64,000 bases of DNA. It comes from Mucilaginibacter sp. OK283. GTDB taxonomy: Bacteria; Bacteroidota; Bacteroidia; Sphingobacteriales; Sphingobacteriaceae. Each line of letters begins with the position of its first letter. The first letter of the stretch is position 1. The translations under genes were made by a program, and so were the position numbers. Below, one piece after another: positions 43,307 to 52,472 of the stretch. The stretch is from the NCBI RefSeq assembly GCF_900110415.1, contig NZ_FODR01000013.1:62001-126000 (forward strand), given 5' to 3'. The notes under the pieces were generated by a model. That model ran no database searches. It was not told the origin of the DNA and saw nothing but the letters and a program-made list of their open reading frames with translations.

Positions 43307-45580
43307 ATGATAAGGATACGCAAAACCGCCGTATTGTTCCTGGCAATTTTATGCGCCTATTTAAGCGGCGGCGCGCAAACAAAACAGCCGGTTGATTATG
43401 TTGATCCATTCATCGGCACATCAAATTCCCGATGGATGTTATTCCCCGGTGCTACAATGCCCAACGGGATGGTTAAGCTTAGCCCCGATAACCAAAGAGG
43501 GGTTTGGCAGGGTGGTTATGAGTATGCGGTAGGGAGTATTCATGGCTTTAGCTTTTTACACGGCTGGACAATGGCGGGTCTACTGACCATGCCTGCCAAC
43601 GGCGATCTGTCGACATCACCGGGCGCGCCCGACGAACCGTTTAAAGGGGCCGGGGGCGGTTACCACTCCAGGTTCAGGCACGAGGATGAAAAGGCCTCGC
43701 CGGGGTATTATTCTGTTTTCCTGATGGATCCGCAGGTTAAGGTGGAACTGACTGCAACCGAACGTACCGGCGTGCAGCGCTATACTTTTGCCAAAGACAG
43801 CTCAAACCGGATTATGATCCAGCTTAACATTCCGGCGGAATATGGTTATGACCTGAAAGATGCTGTTATTACCAAAGTATCCAACTCCGAGATACAGGGC
43901 TATGCCAAAACCGCATCGGCCAATTTTAATGACTATACCTTGTATTTTGTGATGCAGTTTAGCAAACCTTTTCATGATTTTGAGGAATATGGAAACCAGT
44001 CGGTAATTAAGAGCAATAAAGAGATCAAAGGATCGGGCGAACTGGGCGCATACGTTACCTACCCAACCTCGAAAACCGAACAGGTAATACTAAGAACCGG
44101 CATCTCGTTTGTTAACATGGACCAGGCCCGGCTCAATCTTAAAACAGAATTAAAAGATTTCGGCTGGAATTTTGACGCCCTGGTAAAACATAACCGGACA
44201 ATATGGAATAATACCCTAAAAAGCATTGCGGTAACCGGTGGCAGCGAAACCGATAAGAAGAAATTTTACACCAATTTTTACCGCTGTTTCACTGCCAAGA
44301 TGATCATGAGCGATGCCAACGGAAAATATACCGATGCTTGCGAAAACGTACAGCAATTGCCGGCCGGCCGTACCGCAATGATAGGTGGCGATGCATACTG
44401 GAATACCTTTTGGAATTTGAACCTGCTGTGGACCCTGACATCGCCGGATATGGTGCAGCAACTGGTAGATACGCAGCTGGAAATGTATGAAAAAACAGGC
44501 TGGTTATCCAAAGGTCCTGCCGGGGTAGAATACTCGGGCATTATGGAAGGCTCGCATGAAATGGCATTGATTGCCAGCGCGTATTTAAAAGGTATAGTAA
44601 CCAAGGATGCCGAGATAGCTTACCGCGCCATGAAAAAGACTATGGAGGTTGAACCCACTCCTACCTGTGGGGGCAATCCGGGCAATCCGCAGATAACTGA
44701 TTATGCCAAATTTGGCTTTGTACCTGTTGAAAAAGGTGCCACCTCAAAAGCATTAGATTATGCGTATGATGATTGGTGCGTAGCTCAGATGGCCAAATTG
44801 CTGCATAAGGACGATGACTATAACTTTTTTTTAAAGCGATCTGCAAGCTGGAAAAACGTTTTTAACCCGGCAAGCCGCTACGTTACGCCAAGGAAAGCAG
44901 ATGGCTCATTTATTCCTGATTTCGACCTTTTTTCTGTTAGCCATTTTGTGGAGGGCAACTCCTGGCAATATTCGTTATATGTGCCGCATGATGTTCCGGG
45001 TTTGATCAATTATATCCATAAGGATGAATTTTTAAAGCGGCTAACCATCGGCTTTCAAAAATCTGAAGTGCACAAATTTGCGGCGCACGCGCTTGACCGT
45101 ACCATGGGGCAATCGGCCGAGTATTATATTAACCAGGGCAATGAGGTGAATATGCAGGCTGCTTACCTGTTTAATTATGCAGGCAAGCCATCCCTTACCC
45201 AGTATTACACCAGGAAGATCCTGAACACTTTTTATGACGCCTCGCCCTACGTTGGCTGGAATGGCGATGAAGACGAAGGCCAGATGGGCGCCTGGTTTGT
45301 ATTAAGTTCGATGGGTTTATTTGAAATGAACGGCGGTACATCGCCCGATTTAAGAATTGATATTACCAGCCCCCTGTTTAACAATATTAAAATCAATTTG
45401 AACCCATCCTATTTCAAGGGAAAAACCTTCGAGATTAAGACATATCATAACTCGGCCAAAAACATCTACATCCATACGGCAAAGTTAAACGGCAAAACCT
45501 TAAAGGATAATCATATCAGCTTTAAAGATATTGTAAATGGCGGCAAGCTGGAGTTGTATATGAGCGCCACGGCTAATTAA
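43307..45580 (+). CDS. glycoside hydrolase family 92 (alpha-mannosidase family)
   Basis: A 757-residue exported enzyme; a signal peptide covers about 1-24 (ending GGAQ). GH92 enzymes are calcium-dependent exo-alpha-mannosidases of two domains, an N-terminal beta-sandwich and a C-terminal (alpha/alpha)6 barrel. Visible motifs: PFIGTSNSRWMLFPGATMPNG, MVKLSPDNQ, GPAGVEY, EGSHEMAL and GDEDEGQMGAWFVLSSMGLFEM. Two blocks depart from usual GH92 sequences: the segment normally FSHTHLSGTG reads FSFLHGWTMAGL, and the calcium/catalytic block reads GDEDEGQMG rather than GNDDCGQMS. It therefore belongs to a divergent branch, whose linkage preference may differ. Confidence 0.93.
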   Translation: MIRIRKTAVLFLAILCAYLSGGAQTKQPVDYVDPFIGTSNSRWMLFPGATMPNGMVKLSPDNQRGVWQGGYEYAVGSIHGFSFLHGWTMAGLLTMPANGDLSTSPGAPDEPFKGAGGGYHSRFRHEDEKASPGYYSVFLMDPQVKVELTATERTGVQRYTFAKDSSNRIMIQLNIPAEYGYDLKDAVITKVSNSEIQGYAKTASANFNDYTLYFVMQFSKPFHDFEEYGNQSVIKSNKEIKGSGELGAYVTYPTSKTEQVILRTGISFVNMDQARLNLKTELKDFGWNFDALVKHNRTIWNNTLKSIAVTGGSETDKKKFYTNFYRCFTAKMIMSDANGKYTDACENVQQLPAGRTAMIGGDAYWNTFWNLNLLWTLTSPDMVQQLVDTQLEMYEKTGWLSKGPAGVEYSGIMEGSHEMALIASAYLKGIVTKDAEIAYRAMKKTMEVEPTPTCGGNPGNPQITDYAKFGFVPVEKGATSKALDYAYDDWCVAQMAKLLHKDDDYNFFLKRSASWKNVFNPASRYVTPRKADGSFIPDFDLFSVSHFVEGNSWQYSLYVPHDVPGLINYIHKDEFLKRLTIGFQKSEVHKFAAHALDRTMGQSAEYYINQGNEVNMQAAYLFNYAGKPSLTQYYTRKILNTFYDASPYVGWNGDEDEGQMGAWFVLSSMGLFEMNGGTSPDLRIDITSPLFNNIKINLNPSYFKGKTFEIKTYHNSAKNIYIHTAKLNGKTLKDNHISFKDIVNGGKLELYMSATAN

Positions 45581-45648
45581 ACTTTAATCCTGGGCTGTAA
45601 GATCCAGCGAATCTGCCGGTAATGGTATCCCTTAAATTATCATGTTTC

Positions 45649-45840
45649 AGTGATAAAATTTCACAAAATCCGGAAGGGAAATGGCATTCAAAAATAAAAC
45701 ACTGTCATGCTGAGGAACGAAGCATCTATTCGCGAACTTTTCTATCGCTCATGCATAGCTGATAGATCCTTCGAGCCCCAGGATGACGGGAAAATTGAAT
45801 ACGTCATAGGTAGTGATAAAATTTCGCGAAATTCTGAAGG
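45649..45840. repeat. REP-like palindrome flanked by 29 bp direct repeats
   Basis: The direct repeats 45649-45677 and 45812-45840 (AGTGATAAAATTTC then a diverged half) are identical at 25 of 29 positions. They flank a palindrome with left arm GTCATGCTGAGGAACGA (45704-45720) and right arm ending CCAGGATGAC (45765-45787). A palindrome bordered by duplicated flanks looks like an inserted short non-coding element with its duplicated target, or like two copies of a larger repeat unit. Confidence 0.65.
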
Positions 45841-45867
45841 AGGTGTGACATCGGTTTAATCTTCAAT

Positions 45868-45959
45868 GTCATGCCGAACTTGTTTCGGCACCCCACATGC
45901 TAAGTGTACTTCATGCGGGTCACCTATCCTGTGGGATCCCGAAACAAGTTCGGGATGAC
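45868..45959. repeat. inverted repeat of the GTCATGCCGAACTTG type
   Basis: Perfect 16-nt and nearly perfect 21-nt arms: GTCATGCCGAACTTGTTTCGG (45868-45888; one position differs) against CCGAAACAAGTTCGGGATGAC (45939-45959). The 50-nt inner part carries its own imperfect palindrome (CCCACATG / CATGCGGG). It resembles dispersed intergenic palindromes seen in many bacterial genomes. Confidence 0.75.
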
Positions 45960-46050
45960 TTTCGTTTTTAAACATATCATAGTCAGTAACCAAGTATCCG
46001 CTCGCGAACCTGGCATTGTAGATTACATACAACTGTCCGATCCGAGTATA

Positions 46051-46089
46051 ATCAAAAAAACTTGCGAAGTTTAAAAACTTCGCAAGTTT
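46051..46089 (-). terminator. terminator of the second GH92 gene
   Basis: AAACTTGCGAAGTTT (46058-46072) and AAACTTCGCAAGTTT (46075-46089) form a perfect stem, followed on the minus strand by a run of seven T. It serves the gene ending at 46121. Confidence 0.9.
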
Positions 46090-46120
46090 AGTCCCGGGCA
46101 AATACGGGAGCTATAATTAC

Positions 46121-49100
46121 CTACTGCGTAACCGGCAAATCCTTAATACCCCATGCCTTATTAGGCTCGGGGCCCATTTCCAGCTTTAGCTCCCCTCCTT
46201 TTAACAATTCAGATGCGGGAAACCAGAAGGATTGCAGCGCTTTACCGTTAAGTGTAGCGCTTTGTACATATTTATTATCCCTCGATACGTTTTTAGCCTC
46301 GATGGTAAAGCTTTGCCCCCTGCCGTACGCGCCGTTAAGGTGGATGGTTACTTTAGGAAAAATGGGGCTTCCTATTTCGTATATCGGGTGTGCACCGGCA
46401 CCGCCGTCTGTTTGGAAAAGCCCTAAGGCGTTCATGATAAACCACGAACTCATTTGCCCCTGGTCTTCATCGCCCAGGTAGGCATTGGCTACACCAAAGC
46501 CGTAAAAACGATCGACCACCGAGCGGCTCCATTTTTGGGTAAGCCAGGGGTGTTTGCCCCAATTAAACAGGAATGCAAACTGCATACTTTGCTGGTTGCC
46601 CTGTATCACCGGGTAGTCCCAATACTGATCGCCTGGCGCATTAAACCTCAGCTTATAGCTCTCTTTAAAACCCCAGCTTAATCTGTCGATAAACTTATCC
46701 TGGCCTATCTTCTGTATCAGGCCCGGAACATCCTGGGGTACAAAAAACGTGAGCTGCCACGCATTCCCTTCTACATAATGTTCATTAGCGCCCGACCGGA
46801 AAGGGTCAAAATTTGGATACCAGGTGCCGTCCGATTTTTTCATCCTTGAATAGCCTATAGTTGTATCCATCGCATTTTTCCAATAGCCCGACCTGGTTTT
46901 AAAGGTATCATATACATCATTCCGGCCTAATGATTTTGCCAGCTGCGATACTGTCCAATCGTCATAGGCATACTCCATGGTGTTTGAAAACCGGCCTTTA
47001 TCATAGGGCACATATTTGTATTTTAAATAAGCTTCCAGGTCTTCATTCCCTGCAAAGCCTGCCTTACCTACTTTTTGCGCCGGCGTGGTCTGCATTTTTA
47101 CCACAGCATCGAGCACTTTTTGCGAGTCATAATCGCGGATACCCATCTGGTAGGCGCTAACCATCAGCGGGATTTCATGCTCGGCTACCATCACAGGCAC
47201 ATAATTCATCCCGGCAGGGCCTTTTGCAAGCCAGCCATCAGCATCGTACATAGCCAGTTGGGATTTTACCCAATTTGACGACCATTCGGGCGTTGCCAGA
47301 TTCCAAAACTGGTTAAGGTTCCAAAAGGTATTCCAAAACGCGTCGCAACCCATCGCCGGCGATTTAGGGTCTTTAAGCTGCTGCAATCTTTTTGAGGCAT
47401 CAATCCATTGCCCGTTTACATCACTCCAGGTATTGCGGCTGGCCAACGCCCGGAACATATTACTGTAAAACCGCATTTTCTCGCGGCTATCGTTAGTGCT
47501 TATCTCCAGGCGGCCCAAGAGCTTATTCCAGGTTTCCTTTTGGCCTTCACGTACTTTTTCAAAACTCCAGTTATATGGTTTTGTAATTTCTTCTGCTAAA
47601 TTTTGCGCCGCATTATCAAGACTCACCAGTGATATACCTGTACGCGTTTGTACCGCCTGGTTTTCGCGGGTATCAAACTCCACATAAGCGCCGGCATTTT
47701 TAGGGTCGATAGCGCTTACGATATCGCCATCCCCTACTTTATTATTTACCCAGGTGCCAAATTTGCGTATGGGGCGATCAAACTCAATCACAAAATAAAC
47801 AGTATAGTTTTGATCGACTCCGCCCGACCATGCATCCTTAGTAAATTGTTTGCTTGATCCTTCTATCCGGGTATCACTAACCTTCTTTAACGTAACATCT
47901 TTCAGGTTATAGCCATATTCCGCCGGGATTTTTAAATCGATCATTACCCTTGCGTTTTCAACTTTGGGGTAGGTATAACGCTGGAAGCCGCATCGCGTTG
48001 TTGCCGTAAGTTCGGCTTTAATATGATAGTCGGTCAGCATTACTTTATAATAGCCTAAAGGCGCCTCCTCGCTTGATTTATCAATCTGTGAGCGGTAACC
48101 GCCATCGCGTTTATGCTCGTCGCCAATACGGGTTTGCAGCGGGCCGCTGGTGGGCATCATACCCAGGCCGGCCATTGTCCATTCATGAATATGGCTAAAT
48201 GTACCAATGCTTTCAAAGGTGGGGTCGTAACCACCCATCCAGCCCCCGTTTTGGTTATCCGGGCTCAATTTAACCATGCCAAAGGGCATCCACGGCCCGG
48301 GTGCAATCATCCACCTGGAATGTGCCGAACCCAGGCGGGTATCTACATAATCTGCAGGTGTTTGTAGTTTATTAGGCGTCCGCAGCACTACGCCTTTTTC
48401 AAGCAAGGTATCGTTGCAAAAAACCTCGTAGCTGCTTTTTTTTGCGGCTGAAACAGCCGGCATAGGTGCCTCAAACACATACCTTGCCGAATCGAGCCTA
48501 TCAGCAAAAATTATCTTCCCATCCAGCTTAACCAGCAACTTAGGTTTACCATTCAGGTGCTGTGCATCAACAAGTAGCGGCTGATATCTTTTTTTGTCTT
48601 GTTCAATTTCATACGTCGCAGGTTTAACGCTGCGCAAAAAGGCACTGTTTGGAGCAATTAGCTGCAATTCCTTTGGTCCATCCAGTTTAACCTGGTCAAA
48701 TACCAACCATGAGCCATCTATGGAGGTAATTTGTATTTCGTTGCCCCCCTTGTGCAACAGCCCGTTTTTTATGGGAATGGTTAGCGCATAAGGATTGGCT
48801 TCACTAAGGTCACCTTCAACAACCTTATTGTCTTTACCTTTTGGAAGCCGGGTTTTAAACGACTTACCGTTGATAACCACCTTTACCAATGGCGGCGAGG
48901 CTGCATTGTAGCCAACCATGTTTATGGTAAAACTATACACCCCATTAACCGGCAAAGTTTTTACGCCAAACAAAATATTAAGTACCTGTGAATGGATGCC
49001 CGATGTACCACCAGTGCCGCCCCAGTCATCATTTGGCCCAGGCAATACATATGGCCAATCAGTTTCGGGTTTAGATAGCCCGATCAGAAAAAAACGGTCT

Positions 49101-49282
49101 TCCCATCCAAAATCATGGTCTAAAAAATGTTGGTATGCTGCAGGAGCCAACGCCATCCCCGCACTACTGCGGTCGGCTTTGCCTATTTGCCAAATCGCTT
49201 CCTGTTGAGCAACAGCCCGGTTAAGTGTAAAGCACAAGGCCGCCATTAAAAATGCACTTTTCCCATTCATCCTTATAATCAT
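46121..49282 (-). CDS. GH92 family glycosidase with N-terminal PL4-type carbohydrate-binding domain
   Basis: A 1053-residue exported protein (signal about 1-25; ATG at 49282 or 49270). Residues about 28-200 resemble the jelly-roll domain III of rhamnogalacturonan lyases (PL4): IWQIGKADRSSAGM, GPNDDWGGT, NILFGVKTLP and PPLVKVVINGKS. A small beta domain follows (about 215-310). The GH92 module covers about 315-1040, with the same divergent features as the 757-residue neighbour (SHIHEWTMAGLG, GPAGMNY, GDEDQGQMSSWF), so the two are paralogues. The added domain probably binds the polysaccharide backbone. The gene is monocistronic and convergent with the other GH92 gene, with its own terminator. 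Confidence 0.9.
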   Translation of the reverse strand: MIIRMNGKSAFLMAALCFTLNRAVAQQEAIWQIGKADRSSAGMALAPAAYQHFLDHDFGWEDRFFLIGLSKPETDWPYVLPGPNDDWGGTGGTSGIHSQVLNILFGVKTLPVNGVYSFTINMVGYNAASPPLVKVVINGKSFKTRLPKGKDNKVVEGDLSEANPYALTIPIKNGLLHKGGNEIQITSIDGSWLVFDQVKLDGPKELQLIAPNSAFLRSVKPATYEIEQDKKRYQPLLVDAQHLNGKPKLLVKLDGKIIFADRLDSARYVFEAPMPAVSAAKKSSYEVFCNDTLLEKGVVLRTPNKLQTPADYVDTRLGSAHSRWMIAPGPWMPFGMVKLSPDNQNGGWMGGYDPTFESIGTFSHIHEWTMAGLGMMPTSGPLQTRIGDEHKRDGGYRSQIDKSSEEAPLGYYKVMLTDYHIKAELTATTRCGFQRYTYPKVENARVMIDLKIPAEYGYNLKDVTLKKVSDTRIEGSSKQFTKDAWSGGVDQNYTVYFVIEFDRPIRKFGTWVNNKVGDGDIVSAIDPKNAGAYVEFDTRENQAVQTRTGISLVSLDNAAQNLAEEITKPYNWSFEKVREGQKETWNKLLGRLEISTNDSREKMRFYSNMFRALASRNTWSDVNGQWIDASKRLQQLKDPKSPAMGCDAFWNTFWNLNQFWNLATPEWSSNWVKSQLAMYDADGWLAKGPAGMNYVPVMVAEHEIPLMVSAYQMGIRDYDSQKVLDAVVKMQTTPAQKVGKAGFAGNEDLEAYLKYKYVPYDKGRFSNTMEYAYDDWTVSQLAKSLGRNDVYDTFKTRSGYWKNAMDTTIGYSRMKKSDGTWYPNFDPFRSGANEHYVEGNAWQLTFFVPQDVPGLIQKIGQDKFIDRLSWGFKESYKLRFNAPGDQYWDYPVIQGNQQSMQFAFLFNWGKHPWLTQKWSRSVVDRFYGFGVANAYLGDEDQGQMSSWFIMNALGLFQTDGGAGAHPIYEIGSPIFPKVTIHLNGAYGRGQSFTIEAKNVSRDNKYVQSATLNGKALQSFWFPASELLKGGELKLEMGPEPNKAWGIKDLPVTQ

Positions 49283-49558
49283 ATATTCAAAATTGATTTA
49301 CTTCAGTTAAATATGCAGAGATATGCTTCTCTAAACATTAATAAATTCTCCAATCTAACAGATTGGCTTAATAATGTCCATACATAAATACATAAAATAT
49401 TTCAATATGCAAATTTTAATGAAGTATGTCGAATAAATTTGTAGCCAGAGTTTGATTATTAATCAGAAAAAAGTGATAAGGAATCAGGTAAGGTCATGTA
49501 TTTATACGTATTTAAGTATCTAAAAATCAAATGCATGACCCAAAAAACATAAAACCCA

Positions 49559-49678
49559 CTAATGATAAAGTTCAAGCCAGTTGAAAACGGGCAGTTCAAA
49601 ATAGCCTAAAAGGTATTCGGGTAAGATCAGCCGAATCAGGGTTTCGTAAGCGTTTGTCAAGTTTTTGTAGTTTGTTGT
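49559..49678 (-). pseudogene. remnant of an ISAon1-type transposase N-terminal ORF
   Basis: A 39-codon open stretch on the minus strand reads NAYETLIRLILPEYLLGYFEL and stops at 49559-49561. This strongly resembles the beginning of the N-terminal-region protein of ISAon1-family insertion sequences (YxxLIRLLLPExLLxYFEL). There is no start codon in frame (TGA precedes it), the frame closes early and the transposase proper is missing, so it is a dead fragment. No terminal inverted repeats could be identified. The call rests on remembered family sequence. Confidence 0.5.
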
Positions 49679-49713
49679 TCATCACAAAACAATGATTTTT
49701 TTCTTTTCCTCCC

Positions 49714-49750
49714 AATATTCTGCTTGATCCTCAAATATTCTGCTTGATCC
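49714..49750. repeat. 17 bp tandem direct repeat
   Basis: AATATTCTGCTTGATCC occurs exactly twice (49714-49730 and 49734-49750), 20 bp apart, next to the IS remnant. It might be a degraded target duplication or a simple slippage repeat. Confidence 0.7.
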
Positions 49751-49927
49751 CTTTTTAGCTTCAAATGGCACTTTTAGAAAGGAAAGCCTGTTAGAATTAC
49801 TAAGAAGCTTTTGAAAGCGTGGTGGCTACTGTACAAATCTTGAACTATTTCCTCTCTGATTTGCTTTTAATGGCTTATTTGGAATTGTTTTTTTTCTCCA
49901 AATTTTCTAAAGGAGAATCCAAGCTAT

Positions 49928-51235
49928 TTAATTGGATAGCCTCTCACACACGAGGCCCCGCCAATTATGATCACCGCTTTCATACTTCTTGCGATTTTCT
50001 GTAGCTATCCTACGGAAAAGCCGAATAGCTTCCCGGTCATCAAGGTTATACGTATCCTGGCCGAGATGCTCTTGAAAAAGCGTTGAACGAAAAGTGCGAA
50101 CGGTATCGATGTCTGAAAATGCTGCGTTCATTTCACTATTCCCAAAAAGTGAGAACCGGTGCAGGTTGCACGATCCGACAGTTGCCCACTCATCATCAAT
50201 CAACATCAGTTTGGCATGTATGTATACAGGTTTCCGGTATCCAGCCGCGTCCAGCCCGGCAATACCTGCAACCGAGAAGTTTTCGTATGCAGCAAGAGCC
50301 GATGGTACCTGTGCCGATAAAGGCATCAATAACACTACATATACACCACGTTCGAGGGCATTTTTTAGAGGTGTTATTATTTCGGGAACATCTATTTGTT
50401 GATTTTCTATATAGATAGTACGGCACGCAGCATTAATTGCAATACAATATTGCATGAAATTAGATTGTTCACCCGCAGCAATAGCGAAACTCTTTCCGCC
50501 TGGAGTTGCTTTCCCGTCGAAATATCGGCCGACATGTATAGTCCGCTGTATTTGTACCGACGCCTGCCCGCGTGCAGTGGGTATTTCGACGGGAAATTCC
50601 AAATTAACTTCACTGCCGATTCCCCAGCGGCCATCTTCTACAGATCGTTCACTTGCTTCGTTCCACCGCTGAACAAAGTTATGATGAACATCGACAACAG
50701 ATGGGCCCGTTAGTTCGACGTAAACGTCATGATTATGCCCCTCGCCATAATGCCCCGGTGAAACCATTGAATGAGGATTGAGATTGATCCCCCCGACAAA
50801 AGCTGTTTCATTGTCGTGACCGGCGTCGATCAGCCAGCTTTTCTGGTGCTGGCAAAAGCCTGAATGTGCCCGATCCCAACGAATTTTTATGCCGGAATTT
50901 CGCTTATTGAGAAAATCAATATGATCGGCACTGCCCCAAAACGCGTTCTGCCTAAGCCATGCCGTTTCCTCGTCCGGTCTCCAGAAAATAAACCGGACAT
51001 CGAGCCCCCTGGCGACAGCTTTATCCAACACCTCCCACATACTGCCCCGGTGATCCGGCATCACAAAGTTTGCCCATAAAAAAGTAACAGTAGCGTAAAT
51101 TGTATGCTGTGCAGCTTCGATTGCCATACAGATACGCCGGAATGCAGGTTCACCGTCTATCAACGGCTTCACCAAATTTCCTGAGCGAACGGGGTAGGAT
51201 GCCGCGCCTGCGAAAGGAATTGTTGTGGTATTCAC
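49928..51235 (-). CDS. phospholipase D-like protein (cardiolipin synthase-type)
   Basis: A 435-residue protein with two HKD motifs of the phospholipase D superfamily: H130QK132SWLID137 in the first half, and HAKLMLIDD followed by GSCNLHRFSLFGNSEMN in the second (about 340-365). Both are intact, so an active phosphodiesterase or transphosphatidylase is expected, probably acting on phospholipids. No transmembrane helices are visible, unlike ClsA-type cardiolipin synthases. The start is GTG at 51235, because an in-frame TAA lies four codons upstream. It stands alone between an IS remnant and a long hairpin, suggesting acquisition. Confidence 0.88.
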   Translation of the reverse strand: MNTTTIPFAGAASYPVRSGNLVKPLIDGEPAFRRICMAIEAAQHTIYATVTFLWANFVMPDHRGSMWEVLDKAVARGLDVRFIFWRPDEETAWLRQNAFWGSADHIDFLNKRNSGIKIRWDRAHSGFCQHQKSWLIDAGHDNETAFVGGINLNPHSMVSPGHYGEGHNHDVYVELTGPSVVDVHHNFVQRWNEASERSVEDGRWGIGSEVNLEFPVEIPTARGQASVQIQRTIHVGRYFDGKATPGGKSFAIAAGEQSNFMQYCIAINAACRTIYIENQQIDVPEIITPLKNALERGVYVVLLMPLSAQVPSALAAYENFSVAGIAGLDAAGYRKPVYIHAKLMLIDDEWATVGSCNLHRFSLFGNSEMNAAFSDIDTVRTFRSTLFQEHLGQDTYNLDDREAIRLFRRIATENRKKYESGDHNWRGLVCERLSN

Positions 51236-51777
51236 CCTACGAACTTATCAAAAATTGATATAATGAATTAAATAAACCTGGATTTTTTAGATGAGAGAAC
51301 TTAATCGAATTGTTCTATCCCACTATAAACGAAAAACGTTCGCAAGCATTTAGCAAGTTGCGAACGTTTGTGGTGCAGACTTTATTTATAACACAATTTT
51401 TCTTTCATGATTTGAAAAGATTGACAGATTTAGACCTGAATTGAAAATGGTTCAAATTCCGTATTGATAACCAAGGCCGCCGGCAACAGATACTGACTCG
51501 CCCCGGGAAAAACTATACGCTAAAAAGAAATGTATGAAAACGGAAGACGATCAAACAGCGCCCATAATTCGCTTTCACGAGCGGGGCCACTTACAAACAA
51601 ACTTACGGGCTGAGATCATAAAGTCGATTGTGTTGCAGGCCTTTACTGCATAAGGTTGACCCTGGTGAAGTATATAACCTGCCAATGAAGAATATTACTA
51701 ATAAATGTTAGGGGTACGTTGTTTTTTTGAGATGGCGAGGGGTGCTCAGTTTCGGCATTTTCTTTATCTTCGACCCT
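51236..51777. other. 542 bp intergenic region with a long hairpin
   Basis: Apart from the hairpin at 51334-51369, I see no gene or known element. A short frame starting at ATG 51534 ends after about 26 codons and is not convincing. The 3' end holds the start of the Crp-family gene, with TATCTTCG near 51765, a -7-like box just before it. Confidence 0.5.
51334..51369. repeat. perfect 12 bp inverted repeat (hairpin)
   Basis: AAACGTTCGCAA (51334-51345) and TTGCGAACGTTT (51358-51369) are perfectly complementary around a 12-nt loop. It is upstream of both flanking genes, so it does not terminate either. It is followed by TGTGGTGCAG, similar to the end of a tRNA gene read from the other strand. It may be a stranded terminator or an old integration site. 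Confidence 0.7.
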
Positions 51778-52362
51778 ATGTATGAAATTTTCCAGCGGTA
51801 TATAGATAACCGGGTGATACTAACTGATGCGGAAAAAGATAGGGTACGCTCGGTTGCCGTGATCAAGAAGATACGCAAACGCCAGTACCTGTTACAGGAA
51901 GGAGACATATGGAAGTACGATGCTTTTGTAAGCGCCGGCTGTTTACGCACCTATTCGGTAGATGAAAAAGGGAATGAACATATCATCGGGTTCAGTATCG
52001 AAAACTGGTGGAGCGGCGATCGGGAAAGCCTGTTATCGGGGGAACCTTCCCGCTTTAATATAGACGCGATAGAAGACAGCGAGCTGGTGCTGTTTACCCA
52101 CAATAATTTTGAAATGCTGCGCCGTGAAATACCTTTGTTCGATCAAATGGTCAACAACATCCTTAATAAAAGCTTCGTCACCCAGCAAAACCGCATCAAT
52201 GCCACACTAAGCTACACTGCTGAAGAAAAATACCTCTACTTTGTTAAAAAGTACCCCGAGTTTGCATTGCGCGTACCCCAAAGCATGATCGCCTCCTATC
52301 TGGGTATGACGCCTGAAACACTCAGCCGCATCCGCACACAAACCGCGCGGAACAAATCCTGA
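51778..52362 (+). CDS. Crp/Fnr family transcriptional regulator
   Basis: A 194-residue protein, ATG at 51778 (an upstream ATG at 51727 would add an unlikely hydrophobic tail). The N-terminal cNMP-like domain (about 5-125) and the C-terminal winged helix (IASYLGMTPETLSRIRTQ) match the compact Bacteroidota form; the protein is a paralogue of the one at 10990. It stands in front of an SDR/NTF2 pair on the same strand, with about 110 bp between, and probably controls it. Ligand unknown; the cAMP-binding residues are not obvious. Confidence 0.87.
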   Translation: MYEIFQRYIDNRVILTDAEKDRVRSVAVIKKIRKRQYLLQEGDIWKYDAFVSAGCLRTYSVDEKGNEHIIGFSIENWWSGDRESLLSGEPSRFNIDAIEDSELVLFTHNNFEMLRREIPLFDQMVNNILNKSFVTQQNRINATLSYTAEEKYLYFVKKYPEFALRVPQSMIASYLGMTPETLSRIRTQTARNKS

Positions 52363-52472
52363 TTGATATAGATCAATTGCTTTCTTATTTTATGTCAATG
52401 TGCACGTTTGTCCGGTGCTGCACCTTTGTAATGTACAAACAAAACATTTACAAACATTTAAAAATAAGAACC

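Larger units (their letters stand above)
45581..46120. other. 540 bp repeat-rich intergenic region between convergent GH92 genes
   Basis: No gene is visible. It holds, left to right, a 29 bp direct repeat unit (45649-45677), a REP-like palindrome (45704-45787), the second direct repeat (45812-45840), another palindrome (45868-45959) and a perfect terminator (46058-46089). The repeats are described separately. Confidence 0.7.
49283..49927. other. 645 bp intergenic region with an IS remnant
   Basis: The right part (49283-49450) is AT-rich and should hold the promoter of the GH92 gene on the minus strand, but no clear -33/-7 pair could be fixed. An ISAon1-like transposase fragment occupies 49559-49678. 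A 17 bp direct repeat (49714-49730 and 49734-49750) follows. The rest shows no gene. Confidence 0.5.

Noticed and set aside
51534..51614. A 26-codon frame beginning MKTEDDQTAP upstream of the Crp-family gene.
   Set aside because: Too short, no ribosome-binding site and no recognisable similarity.
52431..52442. An 11-of-12 match (ATGTACAAACAA) to the proposed GntR operator core, upstream of the SDR gene.
   Set aside because: It is one base off, lies in AT-rich sequence where such matches arise by chance, is 12 kb from the PUL, and does not overlap a recognisable -7 box.
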